From contig CAJGDE010000043.1 of NCBI GenBank assembly GCA_904502135.1, forward strand, positions 1 through 15,098: a DNA stretch of 15,098 nucleotides, read 5' to 3'. Positions 1 to 8,411 of this stretch are shown here, one piece after another. Every line of letters begins with the position of its first letter. Within the stretch, counting starts at the first letter, position 1. The DNA comes from Kiritimatiellia bacterium. GTDB lineage: Bacteria; Verrucomicrobiota; Kiritimatiellia; RFP12; UBA1067. The notes under the pieces were generated by a model. It was not told the DNA's origin. It saw only the letters and a program-made list of their open reading frames with translations, and ran no database searches. Both the position numbers and the translations under genes were made by a program.

Positions 1-24
1 ACAGATTATAGGGTTATTTGCTTT

Positions 25-100
25 AAGGCAGAGTTAATGCAACCCCTATGGATAAGGCAGATTCAATGCAACCAGGCAGAATGACAAAGTAAATGCGACT
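25..100 (+). repeat. Degenerate direct repeats (three copies)
   Basis: A 20-nt unit at 25-44 (AAGGCAGAGTTAATGCAACC) recurs at 54-73 with 18 of 20 bases identical, a period of 29 nt. A third, weaker copy follows: AGGCAGA at 74-80, then AAATGCGACT at 91-100. The shared core is an AATGCRAC-like block at roughly 29- and 27-nt steps. The third core is also the inner part of the left arm of the hairpin at 83-133. No gene or known element explains them. Confidence 0.6.
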
Positions 101-133
101 CCCCGCTTCGCGGGCAGTCGCATTTACTTTGTC
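83..133. repeat. Long near-perfect hairpin (REP/MITE-like or terminator-like)
   Basis: Positions 83-100 are an exact reverse complement of 116-133 (18 bp). After one C/C mismatch (101/115) the stem continues as CCCGC/GCGGG (102-106 with 110-114) around a TTC loop. The arms are AT-rich and the tip GC-rich. Neither side is followed by a clear T-tract, so it is not a textbook intrinsic terminator, although it could end an upstream transcript. It sits about 30 nt upstream of the fabH promoter. A dispersed intergenic palindrome is another reading. Confidence 0.8.
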
Positions 134-165
134 TTGTCACCTATGTATATGCTTGGGTTGTGTGT

Positions 166-195
166 TTGACACATTGCGATATAATAATGTATAAT
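166..195 (+). promoter_or_regulatory. Sigma70-type promoter for fabH
   Basis: TTGACA at 166-171 and TATAAT at 190-195, both exact consensus, are separated by 18 nt. Transcription would start near 202 and give an untranslated leader of about 88 nt before fabH at 291. A second TATAAT at 180-185 is too close to the -35 box to be used with it. I saw no clear operator in the leader, only an 8-bp TTAATTAA palindrome within it. Confidence 0.75.
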
Positions 196-279
196 TTCCA
201 CGAGCTGGATATAAGGAGCGCGTAAAGTCCGGTCAAGTGACGTTTAATTAACGATTAACACTATCATCTAAGTGCGCGC

Positions 280-285
280 AGGAGA
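280..285 (+). promoter_or_regulatory. Ribosome binding site of fabH
   Basis: AGGAGA lies 5 nt before the ATG at 291. It is the clearest Shine-Dalgarno site in the first gene run and fixes the fabH start. Confidence 0.75.
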
Positions 286-290
286 AAGAA

Positions 291-1313
291 ATGGGCATTA
301 AGATACTTGGAACCGGCAGCTATTTGCCGCCTAAAGTTGTACATAATGATGAGATCGGCAAGTCGCTAGATACTAATGACGAGTGGATTTTTTCACATAC
401 AGGTATTCATTCTCGCCATGTAGCCGGTGACGGAGAGACTACTTCCACCATGGCCGCCAAGGCTGGAAAGCTTGCGCTTGAAGCAGCCAATGTTAAGCCT
501 GAAGAGGTCGGTCTTGTCATTGTTGCCACTTCCACACCAGATTACAATCCATTCCCTTCGACCGCATGCGTAGTTCAAGGCATGCTTGGATGTGTCAATG
601 CCGGCGCTTTCGACCTTCAGGCCGCGTGTGCAGGCTTTATTTACGCTCTTGAACAGGCTAGAGGTTTTGTAAACTTCTATCCTGATAAAAAAGCGCTTGT
701 TATCGGTTCAGAAACGCTTACTCGCGTAGTCGACTGGTCTGATCGTTCGAGCTGCATTCTTTTTGGTGATGGAGCGGGCGCTTTGGTTCTCGGCAACGAT
801 GAGGCTCCTGGCGTGGCTTCCACCAAGACTACGGCCCACACGATTCTCGGCGCCGATGGCAACGGCTCTCACTTTATCATGCGTACCGGCGGAACACGCG
901 ATGCGTTGCCGTTTTCCGAAAATGGCGTGCCTATGAAGCCAGAAAGCGTTGAACGCCCAGAAATGACTCTTATGGGGCACGATGTTTTCATGTTTGCCGT
1001 TAAGACGCTTTCTAAGGTTGCTCGCGATCTTTGCGAAAGTCTCGGAACTTCGCCTGAAGAACTTGATCGCGTATTTGCCCATCAGGCAAATTCGCGCATC
1101 ATTGAGGCTACAGCAAGACGTATGAAACTGCCGTTGTCGAAATTCTGGCTCAACCTCGAAACAACGGCCAATACATCGGCTGCGTCAGTTCCGATTTCAC
1201 TTGATCAGGCGGTTAAAGCCGGAGAGTTGAAAGACGGTATGAAGATTATCATGGTAGGCTTCGGCGCTGGACTTACTTATGCCGGAACCTACTGCACATG
1301 GCCTAACCTCTAA
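291..1313 (+). CDS. fabH: 3-oxoacyl-[ACP] synthase III (FabH, KAS III)
   Basis: FabH condenses acetyl-CoA (or another short acyl-CoA) with malonyl-ACP and so starts each round of type II fatty-acid synthesis in the cytoplasm. The 340-residue product has the normal family length. The catalytic triad is visible: Cys113 in AACAGF, His264 in AHQAN and Asn294 in ANTSAAS. The C-terminal GFGAGLTY block matches the usual GFGxGLTW. The residue before the Asn motif is Ala, where most FabH proteins have Gly. The ATG at 291 has an AGGAGA site and a consensus promoter upstream, so this is the first gene of its transcript. The usual partners plsX, fabD and acpP are not in the window. Primer specificity (acetyl or branched) cannot be read from the sequence alone. 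The family call is secure. Confidence 0.95.
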   Translation: MGIKILGTGSYLPPKVVHNDEIGKSLDTNDEWIFSHTGIHSRHVAGDGETTSTMAAKAGKLALEAANVKPEEVGLVIVATSTPDYNPFPSTACVVQGMLGCVNAGAFDLQAACAGFIYALEQARGFVNFYPDKKALVIGSETLTRVVDWSDRSSCILFGDGAGALVLGNDEAPGVASTKTTAHTILGADGNGSHFIMRTGGTRDALPFSENGVPMKPESVERPEMTLMGHDVFMFAVKTLSKVARDLCESLGTSPEELDRVFAHQANSRIIEATARRMKLPLSKFWLNLETTANTSAASVPISLDQAVKAGELKDGMKIIMVGFGAGLTYAGTYCTWPNL

Positions 1314-1323
1314 ATATCAACTT

Positions 1324-2739
1324 ATGCCCGAACGACATCCCATTTTCAGCCGGAAGTTTTTTCTCGCTGGAAAGGGGTTGTCGTTTCGCACAAGCAAATA
1401 TTTCGGCGAAGCGATGCTTGTAGGCGTCGTCACCGGGTTTGTCGTCGTTGCTTTCCGATACCTTATTGAGTTTGCGCATAAGTATTTAATGGACGGCATA
1501 GGCGGGCACGGAAGACTTTCGTTTTTAGAAAGCGGCCAACTTTTTTCAGGAATTTTTTCTCTCGAAAAACTTGCCGATCCCGGGCGTTATGTTATGATTG
1601 TTCTTCCGGCTTTAGGAGCCTTGGCCGGATATCTTCTTATCAAGCGCTTTTCATCCGTTGAACATGCAAGAGGAACGGATAGCGCAATTAGAGCCTATCA
1701 TCACCGTGACGGATACATCACAGGCACGGTTATTCCGGTTAAATCCGTAGCTTCCGTTTTAACTGTCGGCGCCGGCGGTAGCGCGGGCTATGAAGGCCCC
1801 GTAACGCTTCTTGGAGCGGCCGTCGGCAGTGTTATTTCGCGTAAACTGAATCTTTCGGTCAGAGCTCGTCGAATTCTTATGGCGGCTGGCCTTTCAGCCG
1901 GTATCGCGGCGTTGTTTCAGTCCCCCTTGGCCGGGGCTCTCTTTGGTTTTGAGGTTTTCTATTCATCAAGCGACGTGGAATATGAAACGCTTCTTCCTTG
2001 CTTTATCGCCTCCGCACTTTCGTATACGATCTTCGCTTATTTTTTCGGCTGGGGCGCTCTTATGGAGATGCCGGTCGGCTGTGCCTATGATTCGGGCATC
2101 AGACTTTTGCCTTATTTTGTTCTGGCTTTGGCTGTTACGTTTGGTTCAAGGTTTTATATTCATTTCTTCAGAAAGGCCGAAATGCGCTTTGCGACAATGC
2201 GGCTTAAAAGATGGATGAAGGTCGCTTTGGGCGGTTTACTTACCGGTGTTTTCGGCTTTTTCTTCCCAGATATTCTCGGCCCCGGATATTCGATAATCCG
2301 CTCTGCATTTGCGTTGTGTACGGAGATGTCCGATTTTGATACGGCAGTGCTTGCGATCGGCTTTCTCGCTTTATTTTTTATAAAGGCGATGACAACGTCT
2401 TTTACCGTCGGTTCAGGCGGCTCTGGCGGGCTTTTCGCGCCAGCTCTTGTCTGCGGCGGGGCTCTTGGGGCTTCGGTGGGACTCTTCTTTGATCTTCTTT
2501 TGCCTTCATCGGTAGGAATAAATCCCGCCGCATTCGCTCTCGTGGGCATGGCCGGTTTCATTGCTTCTTCTATTCGCGTACCGCTGACGGCGATTGTTAT
2601 GGTGGCCGAAATCTCCGGCAACCATAATCTTCTATTGCCTGCCATGTGGGTTTGCGGCATAAGTTTTTGGCTTAATAACGGGTGGTCGCTGTATCGCAGT
2701 CAAGTGCATTGCCGAGAGTCGTCGCCTGTGCACGAATGA
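1324..2739 (+). CDS. CLC-family chloride channel/transporter
   Basis: This is an integral membrane CLC protein (voltage-gated chloride channel family) of 471 residues from the ATG at 1324. An in-frame ATG at 1279, inside fabH, would add 15 residues; neither start has a clear Shine-Dalgarno site. Family signatures are GGSAGYEGP, with the gating glutamate at Glu157, and GSGGSGGLFAP at 363-373. RVPLTAIVMVAEISG follows near the C-terminus. The first selectivity motif is RGTDSAI (116-122) instead of GSGIP. At the position of the proton glutamate of the E. coli exchanger (Glu203), the segment FGFEVF appears to carry Val211. There is no C-terminal CBS domain. It follows fabH by 10 nt and precedes the debranching enzyme by 9 nt. 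Whether it is a channel or a Cl-/H+ exchanger, and whether it may carry another anion, is open. Confidence 0.88.
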   Translation: MPERHPIFSRKFFLAGKGLSFRTSKYFGEAMLVGVVTGFVVVAFRYLIEFAHKYLMDGIGGHGRLSFLESGQLFSGIFSLEKLADPGRYVMIVLPALGALAGYLLIKRFSSVEHARGTDSAIRAYHHRDGYITGTVIPVKSVASVLTVGAGGSAGYEGPVTLLGAAVGSVISRKLNLSVRARRILMAAGLSAGIAALFQSPLAGALFGFEVFYSSSDVEYETLLPCFIASALSYTIFAYFFGWGALMEMPVGCAYDSGIRLLPYFVLALAVTFGSRFYIHFFRKAEMRFATMRLKRWMKVALGGLLTGVFGFFFPDILGPGYSIIRSAFALCTEMSDFDTAVLAIGFLALFFIKAMTTSFTVGSGGSGGLFAPALVCGGALGASVGLFFDLLLPSSVGINPAAFALVGMAGFIASSIRVPLTAIVMVAEISGNHNLLLPAMWVCGISFWLNNGWSLYRSQVHCRESSPVHE

Positions 2740-2748
2740 TCGTAGTAA

Positions 2749-5700
2749 GTGGTGAAAATGAATCAAATACCTTCTCCTGGTGATTTTATCCTTAAATGGA
2801 GGGGAGATACTCTTAAAGTAACTCTCACTCTCAAATGCCCGCGAAAGGGACGGGCCGTATTAAGAACGAACATCGGTCGTGCAGGAGTGCGCCGCCGCGA
2901 AATAATCGATGAGACCGAGCGCGGTCTTACGCCTTTGGCCAGAGCTTGGACTGATATACCTCTTGAAGAGATTCGTCCCGGCGTTTTCTGTTCTGAAATC
3001 CCGCTTAATGAAGTGGGCGTATTTTCTTTTAAGGCTTGTTTCTTTCCGGCCGGAAAAACTGTGCCTGAATGGCCCGAAGGCGCCAATACCCATGTTAAGG
3101 TTCAGGCCTCCGAGACGCGTCAAAACAATTCAATATACACTGTTTTCCCAAGACAGTTCGGCTCTTTTCGCGAAGTGGCAAGACGACTTGATCTTATAAT
3201 GGGAGAGATGGGCTTTAGGATAATCCAAACTCTGCCGCCGTTTCCGGTGCCGACGACATATGCGGTCATGGGTGAATATGGCTGTCCTTTCGCCGCGCTC
3301 GATTTCATGAGCGTTGATCCGGCGATGGCCGAGTTTGACGAATATTCCACGCCTCTCGACCAGTTCCGTGAGTTGATCGATGCCGTGCATTCCCGCTTAG
3401 GGCTTTTCTTCGTTGATCTTCCGGCGAATCATACGGGTTGGGCTTCCACTCTTCAAACACATCACCCTGACTGGTTCAAAAGAGCTTCTGACGGACGCTT
3501 CATATCACCCGGCGCCTGGGGGGTTACATGGGCAGATCTTGTTGAGCTTGACTATTCCAACAGCGAGCTTAGAGCGTATATGGCCGAGGTCTTTCTCTTT
3601 TGGTGCAGAAATGGAGTGGATGGTTTCCGGTGTGATGCAGGCTACATGATACCTCTTAAGACGTGGGAATATATCGTTTCTCGCGTACGCTCGGAATTTC
3701 CCGCAACCGTATTTATGCTTGAAGGTCTTGGCGGCCTCATAGAGACGACGGACGCGCTTTTGGCTGAGGCTAATCTTGATTGGGCATATTCAGAGATATT
3801 TCAAACATACGACAGGGCCGCTTTCGAGTGGTATTTGCCAGGGGCGATAGAGCGCAGCGAAAAATACGGCACACTCGTTCATTTTGCAGAAACGCATGAT
3901 AATGACCGACTTGCGAAAAAAGGCCATGTGTACGCCCGTTTGCGTGTGCAGCTGGCGGCTCTTCTCAGCTGGCAGGGTGCATGGGGCATAGCCAACGGTG
4001 TGGAATGGTTCGCCGATGAAAAAATAGATGTCCACGGCAAGAACAATCTCTCGTGGGGATCTAACGACAACATGGTTTCTCTTATCGGCAGGCTCAATAG
4101 AATTCTGTCGTCTCACAAATCGTTCAGTGCCGCCAATCATCTTGAGATCGTTACCGCAGGTGACGGAAATACCTTGGCTGTGGTGCGCGACGGGCTTTTG
4201 GTTGTTGCGAATCTCGATGTCAACAAGGGCGTTTACATACGCTGGAGAAAAGATAAATACGCTTTCGGCGTAAGTTATGATCTTATTACAGGGCGGCGGG
4301 TGGAAACAGCTGAAGGCCTTTGGCTTGAGCCCGGTGAGGTTATGTGCCTAAATCCGGATCCTGTTGATTTCGACGCTCCAAAGTTGGAGTTTATTGATCC
4401 TGATGCGGCGAACTTTGATAAGACTTGTCATTTCCATTGGGTATTCCCTCGTGATGTCAAGCGCGATGTCTGCGTACCGCAAGATCAATGGCTTGAACTT
4501 ACAGCACCAAGTCATTTTCGCGTATCTTTAATAGATCCTGTAAGCGGGCGAACTCTTCGCGCGAGAAGAAGCATCGGCAACAGAGCCATTTTTCGTGTGC
4601 CGGAGTATCAGGGCGACGGAACATGCTGCCGTAAATTGATATTGTCGATGGTCGTATACGGAAAAGAGAATTTACGCACACAATCTTATCTTCTTGTGCC
4701 GCCTAAGGCGGGAGAAGCGCGCATGAAGAGCGAGCTGAACGGTTTTGAGGTCAGAGGTTCAGAGGAAATGCGCGCCATACTTTCAAATGGCAGCGGCGCA
4801 TCTTCGCAAGTTCGCATAGGATGGGCCGTTATCGCCAGTCAATACGATGCGTTTCTTGCGGCCAACCCCAATCCTGACGTTCCCAGCGACAGGCTTAATC
4901 TCTGGGCGCGAACGCGCTGCTGGATTCAGCATGAAGGCTATACGCGCGAATTTGACTCTCGTTCGATAACGCGCTTTGAGGCCGATCCTGCGGGGCGCTT
5001 TGTCCGGTGGGAGTTCGAGGTGCCGTGCGGTATGGGCAAGAAGGCGGCTTTTGTTTTCACATTGGCGTTGGAAGAAGGCCGAAACAGGGCGCGTCTTGAT
5101 GTAAAGCGCGTTAAGGCAAAAGAAGACGATGTTACAAGTAAGGTAAGACTCGTTTTTAGGCCTGATATTGAGTGGCGAAGTTTTCATTCAACGACAAAAG
5201 CCTATGAAGGCTCTGAAACGCTCTTTCCTTCGTCGGTGAAACCGTTTTCGTCCTCTTCATGTTCCGGTTACACATTTAGTCCGTACGATGGCGTTTTTTC
5301 CATGACCGTTAAAGGCGGACAGTATCATAATGAGCCGCAGTGGACATATAACGTTTCTCATAAGGAAGAGTTGGCGCGAGGACAGCAGGGCAGTGGAGAT
5401 CTTTTTAGTCCTGGCTGGATCTCTGCGGATTTGAAAATCGCCTCCCGCGTGACAATCGATGGCTGCTTGGGGAGTGAAGAAAAGCTCGTTTCGTGGAAAG
5501 GGTGTAAGATATCACAACGCAACCACGACGGCCGGCTTGAAATTGAAAACGCAATGCGTGAGGCTTTGAATCTCTACATCGTAAAGCGCGACGATTTGAA
5601 GACGGTTATCGCAGGATATCCGTGGTTTCTTGACTGGGGAAGAGACACATTTATTTTCATGCGCGGTATGATAGCCGCCGGAATGATAAAAGAGAGCATT

Positions 5701-6642
5701 CAAATTCTAAAGGCGTTTGCTGCTTTTGAAGAAAACGGAACGTTGCCGAATATTATTTACGGCACGAAGGCTGGCAATAGAGACACGACCGACGCTCAGC
5801 TGTGGTTTATAAGATGTGTGCGTGAAATAGATGAAATGGGCTTGTTGGACGATGATTCTTTGAAGGAAACTTCGCGCAGAATTGTTGAGAATTATTTTGC
5901 CGGCACTCCAAACGGCATTCGCGTGGATAATGATTCTGCTCTCGTATGGAGTCCAAGTCATTTCACGTGGATGGATACAAACTATCCCGCATGTACTCCA
6001 AGAGAAGGTTATCCAGTGGAAATACAGGCTCTTTGGATATCGGCTTTAGATTATCTCGGTTACGATTCCCAGGCTTTGAAAGCCCGCGCATCGATAGAAA
6101 AATATTTCCGCTGGGAGCATGGTTATCGCGATTGTCTCAGTGCTGAAAGAGGAAAGAGCGCCGCCGAGGCGACTGCGGAAGATACGATAAGGCCAAATCA
6201 ACTGTTTCTTATAACATTGGGGGTCGTTAAGGATAAAGAGATAATCAGAGCTACGGAAGAGCTTCTGGTTCCCGGCGGAATACGATCGTTGAATAGCGCT
6301 CATTCATTATATCGCGGCGTTTATGAGGGCGACGAAGACACATCCCGCAAGCCGTCTTACCATAACGGCACCGTATGGGCGTGGCCGTTTCCGTTATATG
6401 CGGAGGCTTTGGTCGAATCAGGACTTGCCGATAAGGATGTCGCGCTTTCGCTTCTTTCAAGCGCAGTTGATAATCTAAACAAAGGCTGTCTTTGCCATAT
6501 AAGCGAAAATGCCGATGGTGACTCTCCGCATGCACAGAAAGGGTGTACGGCTCAGGCGTGGAGCGACAGCGAGTTTCTTAGAGTGTGGCTTAAGCTTACA
6601 AAAGATAAATCATTTAACTCAGTTGCAAGCAATCAGGCCTAA
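2749..6642 (+). CDS. Two-domain glycogen debranching enzyme (GH13 alpha-amylase-type + GH133 amylo-1,6-glucosidase)
   Basis: This 1297-residue protein is numbered from GTG 2749; GTG 2752 and ATG 2758 are alternatives. Residues 1-125 form a beta-rich N-terminal region. Residues ~130-520 are a GH13 barrel with all four conserved regions: DLPANH (223-228), GFRCDAG with nucleophile Asp296, acid/base Glu325 in LEGLGG, and HDN with Asp384. Residues ~545-900 are accessory beta domains. Residues ~930-1290 are a GH133/GDE_C (alpha/alpha)6 domain with GYPWFLDWGRDT (956-967), PVEIQALW around Glu1091 and YHNGTVWAWP around His1205. This order resembles eukaryotic debranching enzyme, in which GH13 transfers maltosyl/maltotriosyl units and GH133 frees the alpha-1,6 glucose. 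No signal peptide is seen, so action on cytoplasmic glycogen is likely. No other glycogen gene is nearby. The domain calls are secure; that both domains are active is inferred from intact residues. Confidence 0.92.
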   Translation: MVKMNQIPSPGDFILKWRGDTLKVTLTLKCPRKGRAVLRTNIGRAGVRRREIIDETERGLTPLARAWTDIPLEEIRPGVFCSEIPLNEVGVFSFKACFFPAGKTVPEWPEGANTHVKVQASETRQNNSIYTVFPRQFGSFREVARRLDLIMGEMGFRIIQTLPPFPVPTTYAVMGEYGCPFAALDFMSVDPAMAEFDEYSTPLDQFRELIDAVHSRLGLFFVDLPANHTGWASTLQTHHPDWFKRASDGRFISPGAWGVTWADLVELDYSNSELRAYMAEVFLFWCRNGVDGFRCDAGYMIPLKTWEYIVSRVRSEFPATVFMLEGLGGLIETTDALLAEANLDWAYSEIFQTYDRAAFEWYLPGAIERSEKYGTLVHFAETHDNDRLAKKGHVYARLRVQLAALLSWQGAWGIANGVEWFADEKIDVHGKNNLSWGSNDNMVSLIGRLNRILSSHKSFSAANHLEIVTAGDGNTLAVVRDGLLVVANLDVNKGVYIRWRKDKYAFGVSYDLITGRRVETAEGLWLEPGEVMCLNPDPVDFDAPKLEFIDPDAANFDKTCHFHWVFPRDVKRDVCVPQDQWLELTAPSHFRVSLIDPVSGRTLRARRSIGNRAIFRVPEYQGDGTCCRKLILSMVVYGKENLRTQSYLLVPPKAGEARMKSELNGFEVRGSEEMRAILSNGSGASSQVRIGWAVIASQYDAFLAANPNPDVPSDRLNLWARTRCWIQHEGYTREFDSRSITRFEADPAGRFVRWEFEVPCGMGKKAAFVFTLALEEGRNRARLDVKRVKAKEDDVTSKVRLVFRPDIEWRSFHSTTKAYEGSETLFPSSVKPFSSSSCSGYTFSPYDGVFSMTVKGGQYHNEPQWTYNVSHKEELARGQQGSGDLFSPGWISADLKIASRVTIDGCLGSEEKLVSWKGCKISQRNHDGRLEIENAMREALNLYIVKRDDLKTVIAGYPWFLDWGRDTFIFMRGMIAAGMIKESIQILKAFAAFEENGTLPNIIYGTKAGNRDTTDAQLWFIRCVREIDEMGLLDDDSLKETSRRIVENYFAGTPNGIRVDNDSALVWSPSHFTWMDTNYPACTPREGYPVEIQALWISALDYLGYDSQALKARASIEKYFRWEHGYRDCLSAERGKSAAEATAEDTIRPNQLFLITLGVVKDKEIIRATEELLVPGGIRSLNSAHSLYRGVYEGDEDTSRKPSYHNGTVWAWPFPLYAEALVESGLADKDVALSLLSSAVDNLNKGCLCHISENADGDSPHAQKGCTAQAWSDSEFLRVWLKLTKDKSFNSVASNQA

Positions 6643-6652
6643 ATGATAAAAT
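6623..6652 (+). promoter_or_regulatory. Possible promoter for the phosphate-transporter run
   Basis: TTGCAA (6623-6628), 18 nt, then TAAAAT (6647-6652) preceded by TGA, which gives an extended -10 (TGnTAAAAT). It overlaps the end of the debranching-enzyme gene. It would place a start near 6659, about 40 nt before the next ATG. No terminator hairpin is seen in the 59-nt gap, so read-through from upstream is also possible. Confidence 0.35.
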
Positions 6653-6687
6653 ATACGGCAAATTTTTCAATAAATAAATGACAAAAA

Positions 6688-6692
6688 AGAGG
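6688..6692 (+). promoter_or_regulatory. Ribosome binding site of the Na+/phosphate cotransporter gene
   Basis: AGAGG lies 9 nt before the ATG at 6702, in an A-rich context, and supports that start. Confidence 0.6.
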
Positions 6693-6701
6693 TAAAAAAC
6701 A

Positions 6702-8411
6702 ATGATAGGGTTGCTGATCAACGTTTTCGGAGGACTTGCCATATTTATTTACGGCATGAAATTGATGGGCGATGGCCTTGGGGTTGTTGCGGGAGAGAGA
6801 ATGCGCTCTATTCTGCGGCTCTTTTCTGTTAATCGCTATGTAGGTGTAGTTTCAGGCGCCGTTGTAACGGCCGTCATGAACTCTTCAAGTGCTTCAACTG
6901 TAATGGTTATCGGCTTTATCAACGCGGGGCTGCTAACTCTTGTGCAGTCGTTAGGTATTATTTTCGGCGCTAACATCGGCTCTACGATGACAGGACAGTT
7001 GATCGCCTTTAAGATTGATAGCATAATAATGCCGGCCATTATAATTGGTCTTGTGCTACTTTTCATACCGAAAAGGTCCTGGAGCGGCTGGGGAATGACA
7101 ATTCTCGGCTTTGGTTTTCTTTTTCTCGGCATGGGGATGATGGGCGGCGAGCTTAAAGGGCTTGTTGAAGTTCAGAAATTCCGCGACCTCTTCAGTCTGT
7201 TTCAGTGCAATCCCGATGAAAACGGTTTTCTTCCGATTGGGCAGCTCTTAGGAGCAATTGGAGTAGGTGTGCTTGTCACCTGCATTCTACAAAGTTCAGC
7301 GGCGTGTCTCGGCATCGTCTTAAGTATAGCTATGAGTGCGCCTGAACTTATGAATTTCTACACGGCGGTTCCGCTCGTTCTCGGCTCGAATATCGGAACG
7401 ACGATCACGGCTCAGTTGGCCGCGATTACCGCTACTCGCCCCGCGAAGCAGGCGGCTTTGGCCCATACGCTTTTCAATGTGGCCGGCACTCTCATGATGA
7501 TCGGCATTTTCTATATCGTTTGGGACGGGGAGTCTATTTTCTTTAAATTGGTTAAGTCGTTTTCTCCTTCCGCTAGCCTTCAGCGTCTAATCGCAAATGC
7601 GCATACAATTTTTAATGTGGTAACAACACTTGTCTTGTTGCCGTTTGTAAAGCCGCTCGCGGCATTGTGCGAAAAGCTTCTGCCTATTAAGGATGCAAAG
7701 GTCAAATATCGCCGTCTTGAGCCGATTTTGCTTGATACGCCCGAGGTCGCGCTTCAGCAGACGACGACAGTTTTAAGGAAAATGCTCGGCAAAGCATGGC
7801 GCTCGGTCAATTGCGCTTTCAAACTTTACGATAGAAACGATACTGAAAATCTGGAGTTTTCTCTTCGCCTTGACGAACTTGAGCTGGCGATTGATGAACG
7901 TCAGGCTGATATATCGTCTTATTTAGCTAGACTCATGGAAAAGCCGATTTCCCATTCTCAGGCGGAGCATATTCCGATGCTCCTTCATTGCGTGAACGAT
8001 GCCGAGCGCATAGGAGATCACGCTTCAATCGTAAGGGAAATTCTTGAAACACTTCAAAAGGGCGAGAAAAAACTGAGTGCCCATGCAGATGAAGAGTATT
8101 GGCATCTTCTCAATCTTCTCACCAAGCAGGCCCAGAACACGCTTTCATTGCTTGCCGGAGCCGGGGATTATTTGCGCGAGCAGATTCTTTCAAAGAAAGA
8201 TGAGATACTTGCCCTTGTCGTTAAATACGAAAGAGACCATCTTTACAGATTGCGCGAAAAGCGCTGCTCGGCGGAAGCGGGTGTAATTTATATCGAACTT
8301 CTCTCCGAAATCCGCAAGGTCTCAAGGCATTTGGCCAACATAGCCGAGCGCAGCAGCGCCTTCTACAATGAAAAATCATCCGTCGAAAAAGCGGCGGCGC
8401 ATGGGGTTTAA
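6702..8411 (+). CDS. Na+/phosphate cotransporter with C-terminal PhoU-like domain
   Basis: This 569-residue inner-membrane protein belongs to the Na/Pi cotransporter family (NptA/YjbB-like; SLC34-related). It has two inverted hydrophobic repeats. Repeat 1 carries NSSSA (60-64) and GANIGST (89-95). Repeat 2 carries QSSAA (197-201) and GSNIGTT (228-234). Residues ~345-550 are a helical PhoU-like domain with NDAERIGDH at 432-440 and a second block ending in ANIAER. Bacterial members usually have QSSSA in both repeats; Asn60 replaces Gln in the first. The protein probably moves phosphate with sodium, with the cytoplasmic PhoU part acting as a regulator. The start is supported by an AGAGG site. 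The gene overlaps the next by up to 44 nt, depending on the latter's start. Confidence 0.92.
   Translation: MIGLLINVFGGLAIFIYGMKLMGDGLGVVAGERMRSILRLFSVNRYVGVVSGAVVTAVMNSSSASTVMVIGFINAGLLTLVQSLGIIFGANIGSTMTGQLIAFKIDSIIMPAIIIGLVLLFIPKRSWSGWGMTILGFGFLFLGMGMMGGELKGLVEVQKFRDLFSLFQCNPDENGFLPIGQLLGAIGVGVLVTCILQSSAACLGIVLSIAMSAPELMNFYTAVPLVLGSNIGTTITAQLAAITATRPAKQAALAHTLFNVAGTLMMIGIFYIVWDGESIFFKLVKSFSPSASLQRLIANAHTIFNVVTTLVLLPFVKPLAALCEKLLPIKDAKVKYRRLEPILLDTPEVALQQTTTVLRKMLGKAWRSVNCAFKLYDRNDTENLEFSLRLDELELAIDERQADISSYLARLMEKPISHSQAEHIPMLLHCVNDAERIGDHASIVREILETLQKGEKKLSAHADEEYWHLLNLLTKQAQNTLSLLAGAGDYLREQILSKKDEILALVVKYERDHLYRLREKRCSAEAGVIYIELLSEIRKVSRHLANIAERSSAFYNEKSSVEKAAAHGV

Noticed and set aside
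1..84. Open frame entering from the left edge, possible end of an upstream gene
   Set aside because: Its 27 codons consist of the degenerate repeats, whose 29-nt period is not a multiple of three, so coding is unlikely.
25..100. CRISPR-like array
   Set aside because: There are only three degenerate copies, with about 9 nt between the first two, no true spacers and no cas genes.
2160..2660. Minus-strand open frame (166 codons) opposite the CLC gene
   Set aside because: It is a shadow of the CLC frame; the sense strand carries GSGGSGGLFAP and other family motifs.
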